A DNA stretch of 19,620 nt from an uncultured Chloroflexota bacterium (lineage in GTDB: Bacteria; Chloroflexota; Anaerolineae; Anaerolineales; Anaerolineaceae), in NCBI GenBank assembly GCA_902795255.1, contig CADBKS010000034.1, forward strand, positions 1 through 19,620, read 5' to 3'. Each line of letters begins with the position of its first letter. Within the stretch, counting starts at the first letter, position 1. The position numbers and the translations under genes are program-made. Shown piece after piece: positions 14,044 through 19,620 of the stretch. The notes beneath the pieces are model-generated. The model saw only the letters and a list, made by a program, of their open reading frames with translations. It was not told the origin of the DNA and made no database searches.

Positions 14044-15015
14044 ATGGCACGAACTGCTTCCGCTGCTGCTCATCCGAATATTGCTTTCATCAAATATTGG
14101 GGGAACCGGGACAACGAACTTCGTCTGCCGGCGAACGGTTCGCTTTCGATGAACCTCGGAGCCCTGTTTACCCGGACCGCGGTGACTTTTGACAGCGGAC
14201 TGCACCGGGATGTGCTGACGGTGAACGGCGAAGAACTGTCCGGCCCCGCGCTTTCCCGGGTTTCTGTTTTCCTGAATGAGGTGCGCCGTTTGGCGCCGGA
14301 CGCCGGGTATGCGGAGGTCGTAAGTGAAAACAACTTTCCGATGGGCGCGGGGATCGCTTCCTCGGCGGCTGCCTTTGCCGCGCTCGCTGCGGCGGCTTCG
14401 GCTGCTGCCGGACTGGATCCTGACGAAAAGCAGTGTTCCCGTCTGGCGCGTCTGGGCTCCGGTTCCGCCTGCCGTTCCGTTCCGGGCGGCTTTTGTGAAT
14501 GGATCCCCGGAACGGGCGATTCGGATTCGTATGCCGTTTCCATCGCTCCGCCCGACTATTGGGACCTGACCGATCTGATCGCGGTGGTCAGCAGCGAGCA
14601 TAAGAAGGTCGGCTCATCCGCCGGCCATCAGTCCGCGCTCACCAGTCCGTTTCAGGCGGAGCGGGTGAAGACCGCGCCGGAACGGGTGAAAGCATGCCGT
14701 GAGGCGGTACTGAACAGGAATTTTGATGCGCTTGCGGAGGTCAGCGAGCGCGATATGGTGATGATGCATGCGGTGATGATGACACAACTCCCGCCGCTGT
14801 TTTACTGGGAGCCGGCTACAATGGCTCTGATCAAACAGGTCCGGATCTGGCGGAATGAGGGGCTTCCCTGTTTCGCGACGGTCGATGCCGGACCGAATGT
14901 CCATGTGATCTGTCCTGCCGGATCGGCGGAAGAGGTCCGGACACGGATGAATACGGTCGGCGGGATCACGGATATCCTGATCTCCGGTCCGGGCGGAAAG
15001 GCGGAATTGCAGTGA
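14044..15015 (+). CDS. mvaD: Mevalonate diphosphate (or phosphomevalonate) decarboxylase
   Basis: A GHMP-superfamily decarboxylase of 323 residues that converts a phosphorylated mevalonate to isopentenyl (di)phosphate with ATP use, in the cytosol. The family triad is complete: Lys17 in NIAFIKYWG, Arg144 in GSGSACRSVPGGF and Asp281 in VDAGPNVHVI. The phosphate-binding loop is GAGIASSAAAF around 101-111. Classical enzymes use 5-diphosphomevalonate. In the chloroflexote Roseiflexus a homologue acts on 5-phosphomevalonate and feeds isopentenyl phosphate kinase. The sequence here does not let me choose between them. The gene starts 1 nt after the small acidic protein and overlaps mutL by 4 nt (GTGA). 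No other mevalonate gene is in the window. Confidence 0.9.
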   Translation: MARTASAAAHPNIAFIKYWGNRDNELRLPANGSLSMNLGALFTRTAVTFDSGLHRDVLTVNGEELSGPALSRVSVFLNEVRRLAPDAGYAEVVSENNFPMGAGIASSAAAFAALAAAASAAAGLDPDEKQCSRLARLGSGSACRSVPGGFCEWIPGTGDSDSYAVSIAPPDYWDLTDLIAVVSSEHKKVGSSAGHQSALTSPFQAERVKTAPERVKACREAVLNRNFDALAEVSERDMVMMHAVMMTQLPPLFYWEPATMALIKQVRIWRNEGLPCFATVDAGPNVHVICPAGSAEEVRTRMNTVGGITDILISGPGGKAELQ

Positions 15016-16904
15016 CGATCCAGGTGTTAGCGGATGAGGTCGCATCCCAAATCGCGGCAGGTGAGGTGATCGAACGGCCGGCTTCGGTCGTCAAGGAACT
15101 GATCGAAAACTCCATCGATGCGGGCGCATCGAAGATCGTGATCCACATCGAGGAGGCCGGAAAAAAGCTGATCGAGATCACGGATGACGGCTGCGGCATT
15201 CCCGCGGATGAACTGGAGACGGCTGTCAAGCGGCACGCCACGTCCAAGCTCCGGACGGCGGATGACCTGTTCCATATCCGGACGCTCGGGTTCCGCGGTG
15301 AGGCACTGGCGGCCGCGGGTTCGGTTTCCCGGATGACGATCACGACCCGCACCGCGGACAGTGAAACCGGCCGGCGGATCGTTGTCGACGGCGGTTTCGT
15401 GACTTCGAACAAACCTGTCGGGGCGCCTTTCGGTACGACGATCATGATCGAAGACCTCTTCTATAATGTCCCGCCCCGGCTGAAATTCCTGAAAAGTGAT
15501 ACGACCGAACGCAACCAGATCGAAACGCTGATCTCCCGTTATGCGCTGGCTTATCCGGAGATCCGCTGGCAGCTGATCAACGAGACAAAGACCACGCTCC
15601 AGACCACGGGCAACGGCAATTACCGTGAGATCCTGACAGCGATCTACGGACTGGAAGTCGCCAAGCAGTTCATCGAGGTGGATCTCTCCGAAGACGGTCT
15701 GGATATTTTCGGCTTTATCAGCCCTGTGGGGCTGACACGCTCCAACCGCCGGGAGATGAATTTTTTCGTAAACGGACGCTGGGTCCAGGAACAGGCACTG
15801 AATTCCTCGGTCCAGCGGGCTTATCAGACGCTGATCATGGTGGGGCGTTTCCCGCTGGTGGCGCTGTTTATCACGATGGATCCGGAAGATGTGGATGTCA
15901 ACGTACATCCGGCCAAAGCGGAGGTCCGTTTCAAAAATCCGGATAAGATCATCGGCGGAGTCCATCGGGCGGTCCGGCGCGGGCTGATCACACAGTCCCC
16001 GGTCCCCGAACTGAACACGCCTGTTTCCTGGCCTTCCTACCGGCCGACACCGCCGCCTTACGATCCTGCCGGACAGAGTGTTCCGACGGAACAGCCGCTG
16101 TGGCGTTCTTCTTTTCTGACATCGGAACGCGGTCCTGCAGAACCGGAACCCGGTTCGCAGCCGGGCCCGGCGGTATATCAGCCGTTTATGCCGGAACCGC
16201 CGGCTGCCTCCTCTCAGGAACAAAGTACCGCTCCGCAAGTGCCGGTCACGGCATCGGAAGATACCCCGCCGGCGGTGTTCACACCGCCGCAGCCGGCAGG
16301 ATCGGCTCCTGCCCCCTTCTTCCCGATCCTGCGCTGGATCGGCCAGATTGGCTCGACCTATATCATTGCCGAAGGCCCGGACGGGCTTTATCTGATCGAC
16401 CAGCACGCGGCGCATGAACGGATCCTTTATGAAAAAATGCTCGATGCGGAGGCGAACGGAACGATCGTCTCCCAGACGCTCCTGGAGCCGGCGGTGGTCC
16501 AGCTGCCGCCCTGGCAGGCTTCCCGCCTTGAGGAAAATATGCCCGTTCTGACGAAGCTGGGCTTTCAGATCGAGGAATTCGGTCCGTCGGCTTTTCGGGT
16601 GACGGCCATGCCGACGATTTTTGAGAAAGGTTCCCCGGCCGCGGCGATCGCCGCCGTGGTGGAGGATATCGAGAACGATGAGACCCCGATGGCCGGGCTG
16701 ACTTCGGAACGGGTCGCTTCCTACGTCTGCAAACGGATGGCGGTGAAGGGCGGACAGACCCTGACGACGGAAGAACAGCGGGCTTTGCTCCGGGATCTGG
16801 AGCAGTGCCGTTCCCCGCGGACCTGTCCGCACGGACGTCCGACGATGATTCACCTGAGCATCGATATGCTTGAAAAACAGTTCGGGCGGAAAGGCCCGCA
16901 GTAA
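15012..16904 (+). CDS. mutL: DNA mismatch repair protein MutL (endonuclease type)
   Basis: The 630-residue mismatch repair ATPase has the GHKL domain at the N-terminus: IAAGEVIERPASVVKEL, ENSIDAGA, DDGCGI and GFRGEALAA. A Pro-rich linker runs from about residue 335 to 430. The C-terminal domain carries the metal-dependent nicking motif DQHAAHERILYE from Asp463, plus VCKRMAVKGG (Cys573) and CPHGRPT (Cys605). It is therefore of the self-nicking type found in bacteria without MutH. The start is GTG at 15012, overlapping the mvaD stop; it gives exactly the conserved MutL N-terminus, so no other start is needed. MutS is not in the window. Confidence 0.96.
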   Translation: MTIQVLADEVASQIAAGEVIERPASVVKELIENSIDAGASKIVIHIEEAGKKLIEITDDGCGIPADELETAVKRHATSKLRTADDLFHIRTLGFRGEALAAAGSVSRMTITTRTADSETGRRIVVDGGFVTSNKPVGAPFGTTIMIEDLFYNVPPRLKFLKSDTTERNQIETLISRYALAYPEIRWQLINETKTTLQTTGNGNYREILTAIYGLEVAKQFIEVDLSEDGLDIFGFISPVGLTRSNRREMNFFVNGRWVQEQALNSSVQRAYQTLIMVGRFPLVALFITMDPEDVDVNVHPAKAEVRFKNPDKIIGGVHRAVRRGLITQSPVPELNTPVSWPSYRPTPPPYDPAGQSVPTEQPLWRSSFLTSERGPAEPEPGSQPGPAVYQPFMPEPPAASSQEQSTAPQVPVTASEDTPPAVFTPPQPAGSAPAPFFPILRWIGQIGSTYIIAEGPDGLYLIDQHAAHERILYEKMLDAEANGTIVSQTLLEPAVVQLPPWQASRLEENMPVLTKLGFQIEEFGPSAFRVTAMPTIFEKGSPAAAIAAVVEDIENDETPMAGLTSERVASYVCKRMAVKGGQTLTTEEQRALLRDLEQCRSPRTCPHGRPTMIHLSIDMLEKQFGRKGPQ

Positions 16905-16905
16905 G

Positions 16906-17706
16906 ATGATCACATCCTCTCAGAATCAGAAGATCCGGGAAGTCCGCGCCCTGGTGAGCAAACGCCGGGAACGTGAGGCTGCCGGACTTTATATCACCGA
17001 AGGGATCCGCCTGGTAGAGGAAGCCCTTGCCCATGCGGAGGACTGTGCGTACCTTCTCTGGAGCGGACTGCTCAGTGCACGGGCGGAAGCGCTGGTAAAG
17101 GGCTTTGCGGATGCCGGTGTTCCGGCTGAGGAGATCGACCCGCGGCTGATGGATTCGATCGCGGGAACGGATTCCCCGCAGGGTGTTCTGGCGGTGATGC
17201 GGATGCGTCCGCGGCAGCTGCCCGAAAAAGCCGGTTTCGTGATCCTGGCTGACGGGATCCAGGATCCCGGCAATCTCGGTACGCTATTCCGGACCGCTGC
17301 GGCAGCCGGGGCAGATGCTGTGCTGCTGATGCCGGGCTGCGCGGACGAATTCAGCCCGAAGGTCATCCGTTCGGGGATGGGGACGCATTTCCGGCTCCCG
17401 ATCGTGAAGACGGACTGGGACAGTGCGGAGCGCTGGCTCCGTGCGCAGCCGGGGATGCAGGTGCTCGCGGCGGATTCGGACGGCGGGACTTCCTGCTGGA
17501 AGACGGACCTGACCGGTCCGACCGCGATTATTATCGGTTCGGAAGGGAACGGCCCCTGTGACCGGGCACTGGCGCTTTCGGATGGACGGATCCTGATCCC
17601 GATGCCGGGAGCGGTCGAATCCCTGAACGCGGGGATCGCGGCGGGCATCCTGATTTTTGAGGCGGTCCGCCAGAGAAGTTTTAAGGATGAAAAAGTAAAG
17701 CTATGA
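16906..17706 (+). CDS. SpoU/TrmH-family RNA 2'-O-methyltransferase
   Basis: A 266-residue SAM-dependent methyltransferase with the alpha/beta knot. An N-terminal RNA-binding part (SSQNQKIREVRAL... ITEGIRLVEEAL) resembles the SpoU substrate-binding domain. The three SpoU motifs follow: DGIQDPGNLGTLFRTA near residue 115, IIIGSEGNGP near 207, and IPMPGAVESLNAGIAAGI near 230. These proteins methylate 2'-OH groups in 23S rRNA (RlmB/TsnR-like) or tRNA; which one is not decided here. The ATG at 16906 is 1 nt after the mutL stop. A longer frame beginning at 16870 would extend into mutL and lacks family similarity. The stop overlaps the rsmG start (ATGA). Confidence 0.9.
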   Translation: MITSSQNQKIREVRALVSKRREREAAGLYITEGIRLVEEALAHAEDCAYLLWSGLLSARAEALVKGFADAGVPAEEIDPRLMDSIAGTDSPQGVLAVMRMRPRQLPEKAGFVILADGIQDPGNLGTLFRTAAAAGADAVLLMPGCADEFSPKVIRSGMGTHFRLPIVKTDWDSAERWLRAQPGMQVLAADSDGGTSCWKTDLTGPTAIIIGSEGNGPCDRALALSDGRILIPMPGAVESLNAGIAAGILIFEAVRQRSFKDEKVKL

Positions 17707-18419
17707 TCGACTGGATAAAATCGGCATCGGATCTGTATAATATCAGCCTCAGCGCAGAGCAGCAGGAACAGTTCCGGGTCTATGAAGCGCTGCTGATGGA
17801 CTGGAACGCGAAGATCAACCTGACCGCGGTCCGGGATCCCGAAGGGATCCGCGTCAAACATTTTCTGGATTCGCTCTCCTGCGTACCGGTGCTGGGCGAT
17901 ATGAACGGCAGGTCCCTGATCGATGTCGGGACCGGCGCCGGGTTCCCCGGGATCCCGCTGCGCATCTTTTATCCGGAAATGCGGCTGACGCTGGTGGATT
18001 CGGTCGGCAAGAAAGCGGATTTCTGTCAGCTGGCCGCCAACACGCTCCATCTGAAAGGGGTGAAGGTGCTGAAAGACCGTTCGGAGGAGCTCGGCGCGGA
18101 CAAAGCCCATCGGGAGAAATATGACGCGGCCACTGCACGGGCGGTCGCGATCCTGCCGGTGCTCTGCGAATACCTGCTGCCGCTGGTGAAACCCGGCGGG
18201 AGGATGCTGGCGATGAAGGGGGAAAGCGCTCCGGAGGAAGTGAAGACGGCGGCTGCCGCCATCAGCAGACTCGGCGGTTCGGAACCCGCTCTGACGGAAG
18301 TGGACTTGCCCGGTGTGGAAGGAAAGCGCTGGCTGGTCTCGATCCCGAAAACATCCCCGACCCCTTCAGGCTATCCGCGCCGGACCGGCCTCCCGCTGAA
18401 AAAGCCGATCCTGCAGTAA
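17703..18419 (+). CDS. rsmG: 16S rRNA (guanine-N7) methyltransferase RsmG (GidB)
   Basis: A 238-residue Rossmann methyltransferase that makes m7G527 in 16S rRNA; loss in other bacteria gives low-level streptomycin resistance. The SAM site LIDVGTGAGFPGIPL is at about residues 72-86, followed by LTLVDSVGKKADF and TARAVAILP, all typical GidB motifs. The N-terminal helix MDWNAKINLTAVRDPEGI is likewise diagnostic. The C-terminus ends in YPRRTGLPLKKPIL, the usual RsmG tail. It overlaps the upstream methyltransferase gene by 4 nt and is the last gene of the operon. In many bacteria rsmG lies next to mnmG or parAB; here it is with mutL and mvaD. Confidence 0.95.
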   Translation: MIDWIKSASDLYNISLSAEQQEQFRVYEALLMDWNAKINLTAVRDPEGIRVKHFLDSLSCVPVLGDMNGRSLIDVGTGAGFPGIPLRIFYPEMRLTLVDSVGKKADFCQLAANTLHLKGVKVLKDRSEELGADKAHREKYDAATARAVAILPVLCEYLLPLVKPGGRMLAMKGESAPEEVKTAAAAISRLGGSEPALTEVDLPGVEGKRWLVSIPKTSPTPSGYPRRTGLPLKKPILQ

Positions 18420-18566
18420 GCAGAAGCCCGCAGCTAAACAAACCCGGCGCTGCGAAGCTCCTGTTCCGCAAATAAACAGGCGCAGAGCAAACCACCGGCT
18501 CAGCCGGCGGCCCTGATCGTTAGAAAAAAGGGCTGAATTTTGTCCGTGTAAAGGGATCCCGGCGGA
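18420..18566. other. Structured intergenic region between convergent genes
   Basis: No coding frame is convincing here. Two hairpins are visible: CCTGTT (18460-18465) with AACAGG (18475-18480), flanked by CTGCG/CGCAG with a 5-nt bulge on one side; and CCGGC (18495-18499) with GCCGG (18503-18507) around a TCA loop. Neither has a good T-run, so calling them terminators of rsmG or of the convergent gene is uncertain. Confidence 0.4.
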
Positions 18567-19040
18567 TTATTTGCCTTCCTTCAGTTCCAGCCGGTGCTGC
18601 AGCTGAATGAGCCGCGGGCGGTTGTAGCGCTGGACGAGGATGAAAGGCAGGTTCCCCAGAAAGAAATAGATCAGGTAGATCACGACCCCGCCGGCCCCGC
18701 TCCAGAGGGAAAGCAGACGGAGCCCGGCGATGTTGAGCAGGTTATGGACCGCCTCAGCCGTGCAGGTCTCGCGGATCATGATGCCGACTTTTTCGGCGGT
18801 TATGCCGATCCCCAGTTTCTTTTTCGGCATCAGGCGCCCCAGCACCTGACTGATATCCGGAATGCGGTTCTGCCATTTTTTGATATTGAGCTTCTCATAG
18901 ATCTTTCCGCCCAGTTCCCAGGACCGTTCTCGGTACCAGAAGCTGTCCGGTCCGGGGCCGAATCGCGAAATGAGCCGTCCAACAGGAAAGGAAACGACTC
19001 CCAGAAAGCCCAGATATAAGATACAGCTCACAAATTCCAT
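18567..19040 (-). CDS. CrtO-like glycosyl-4,4'-diaponeurosporenoate acyltransferase family membrane protein
   Basis: A 157-residue membrane protein. The N-terminus (about 1-24) and residues about 105-130 are hydrophobic spans. The conserved core matches the CrtO acyltransferase family (PF18927): SFWYRERSWE, GKIYEKLNIKKWQNRIPD, RETCTAEAVHN and the C-terminal NLPFILVQRYNRPRL. In Staphylococcus the named enzyme acylates the glucose of staphyloxanthin precursors, but this family is widespread in organisms without that pigment, so the real substrate here is unknown. No carotenoid genes are in the window. The start at 19040 follows GGTGA at 4 nt; an earlier in-frame ATG at 19067 would lie over the promoter palindrome. 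It stands alone between convergent rsmG and the terminator of the next minus-strand gene. Confidence 0.75.
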   Translation of the reverse strand: MEFVSCILYLGFLGVVSFPVGRLISRFGPGPDSFWYRERSWELGGKIYEKLNIKKWQNRIPDISQVLGRLMPKKKLGIGITAEKVGIMIRETCTAEAVHNLLNIAGLRLLSLWSGAGGVVIYLIYFFLGNLPFILVQRYNRPRLIQLQHRLELKEGK

Positions 19041-19049
19041 AGCGTCACC

Positions 19050-19064
19050 GTACAAACATTGTAC
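19050..19064 (-). promoter_or_regulatory. Extended -10 and overlapping palindrome upstream of the CrtO-like gene
   Basis: The minus strand reads TGGTACAAT, an extended -10, 17 nt before the start at 19040. The -10 lies within the palindrome GTACAA-ACA-TTGTAC (19050-19064). The central 13 bp, TACAA-N3-TTGTA, have the same half-sites and spacing as the tetR promoter palindrome at 6914-6926. Confidence 0.5.
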
Positions 19065-19101
19065 CAAAGGATAAGCGTATAACCGGTTAGAAGGTGATAA
19101 T

Positions 19102-19139
19102 CAAACATCAAAACAGGCCGCGGCACTGCCGCGGCCTGT
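19102..19139 (-). terminator. Terminator of the partial ABC ATPase gene
   Basis: A 12-bp perfect GC-rich stem (ACAGGCCGCGGC at 19113-19124 with GCCGCGGCCTGT at 19128-19139) with a 3-nt loop lies 18 nt after the stop. The minus strand continues TTTTGATGTTTG, a weak but usable T-tract. Confidence 0.75.
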
Positions 19140-19157
19140 CTGATCTGTGAGTGACTG

Positions 19158-19620
19158 TCAGAGCACATGCACGGAGTCCGGCTCGAACACCAGACAGCAG
19201 GTATCCCCGACGTTGTAGATGCGTTTGTTCTTCGGGTTGTGCTCCTCTAGCTTGACCAGGGTGTTTCCGACCTTCACGTGATAGTTCTGGTACGAGCCCA
19301 TGAAGCAGCTGAGCACCACCTCGCAGGGCAGTCCTCCTTCGTCCGCGAGAGACGCGGCTTCGGGCCGCAGCACCAGGGTATAGTCCTTTCCGGCCTCCAT
19401 GTGCTCCGCCGCCTCGATCCTGAGGGGATTGCCCTCGATGTCGAGCTCCGCCAGGGCGCCGTCCCGGGCGGTCATCTTCCCCTTCAGGAAGTTGGCCTCG
19501 CCGATGAAGTCGGCCACGAACTCGTTCACCGGGTGATAGTAGATCTCCTGCGGTGTGCCCATCTGCGCCACGACGCCCTTATTCATGATGATGATCTTGT
19601 CGGACAGGGCCATGGCCTCG
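19158..19620 (-). CDS. ABC transporter ATP-binding protein, C-terminal part (5' end outside window)
   Basis: The frame is open to the end of the window. The first residues seen, EAMALSDKI, are the stretch after the switch histidine (usually [12 protein letters not shown]) of a MalK/PotA/FbpC-type ATPase. [25 protein letters not shown] is the usual linker, and the remaining ~110 residues form the TOBE domain ([20 protein letters not shown]). The nucleotide-binding motifs are off the window. The TOBE sequence resembles spermidine/putrescine or ferric-iron ATPases more than the sugar type at 3836-4894, so a second, different importer probably begins beyond the right edge. Codons here end mostly in G or C (GAG, AAG, TAC), unlike the GAA-rich genes elsewhere in the window. 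The gene ends at a GC-rich hairpin. Confidence 0.85.
   Translation of the reverse strand, partial: EAMALSDKIIIMNKGVVAQMGTPQEIYYHPVNEFVADFIGEANFLKGKMTARDGALAELDIEGNPLRIEAAEHMEAGKDYTLVLRPEAASLADEGGLPCEVVLSCFMGSYQNYHVKVGNTLVKLEEHNPKNKRIYNVGDTCCLVFEPDSVHVL

Noticed and set aside
15027..16913. A 628-residue minus-strand open frame opposite mutL
   Set aside because: It is a shadow of mutL, with no motif, ribosome site or promoter of its own.
13833..18419. The mvaD-mutL-rsmG operon as a novel defence or toxin-antitoxin system led by the 69-residue protein
   Set aside because: All larger products are housekeeping enzymes with intact motifs, and the small protein has no toxin or antitoxin feature.

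Overview
This 19.6 kb window is a gene-dense bacterial chromosome segment with moderately high GC. It carries no phage, insertion sequence, CRISPR array or recognisable defence island. The most likely source is an anaerobic member of Chloroflexota (class Anaerolineae). The grounds are a RecA with a long acidic tail, a UlaG-like MBL-fold protein followed by a ~100-residue companion, a mevalonate-pathway decarboxylase of the GHMP superfamily, and a 4Fe-4S aldo/keto reductase. The placement is by recalled family resemblance and gene context, so it is an inference.

Region 1 (1-6.9 kb) is metabolic and almost all on the minus strand. It holds the tail of a ferredoxin-like aldo/keto reductase, then a glycogen branching enzyme (glgB) with its own promoter. 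Next, reading leftward from 6.2 kb, is a four-gene operon: a cytosolic alkaline-phosphatase-superfamily phosphodiesterase, an MsmX/UgpC-type ATPase and two MalFG/UgpAE-type permeases. No substrate-binding protein gene is present. A TetR-family regulator of the DhaS type lies upstream on the same strand. Its promoter contains a palindrome, and the operon promoter is preceded by direct repeats that could be activator sites.

Region 2 (7.0-11.7 kb, plus strand) starts with tRNA-Asn(GUU), which has a near-consensus promoter and a strong terminator. It is followed by a probably metal-less MBL-fold protein, a 100-residue conserved hypothetical, MutY with an intact Nudix box, and the PcrA/UvrD helicase, which ends at a strong terminator.

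Region 3 (11.8-13.8 kb, minus strand) has recA and, downstream behind a recA terminator, a stand-alone HIRAN-domain protein. Both end in acidic tails.

Region 4 (13.8-18.4 kb, plus strand) diverges from recA. It is a tightly coupled operon: a 69-residue acidic protein, a mevalonate (di)phosphate decarboxylase, MutL with the endonuclease motif, a SpoU/TrmH rRNA methyltransferase and RsmG. Stops and starts overlap or lie 1 nt apart.

Region 5 (18.5-19.6 kb, minus strand) has a small membrane protein related to CrtO-type glycosyl-diaponeurosporenoate acyltransferases, and the C-terminal end of another ABC ATPase whose codon usage differs from the rest of the window.

Four DNA repair genes (mutY, pcrA, recA, mutL) and the HIRAN gene sit within 10 kb, interleaved with an isoprenoid gene and two rRNA methyltransferases. 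The most testable new points are: a shared TACAA-N3-TTGTA palindrome over the -10 elements of the tetR and acyltransferase genes; the MutY-Nudix combination; the degenerate MBL active site; and the recA-adjacent HIRAN protein.
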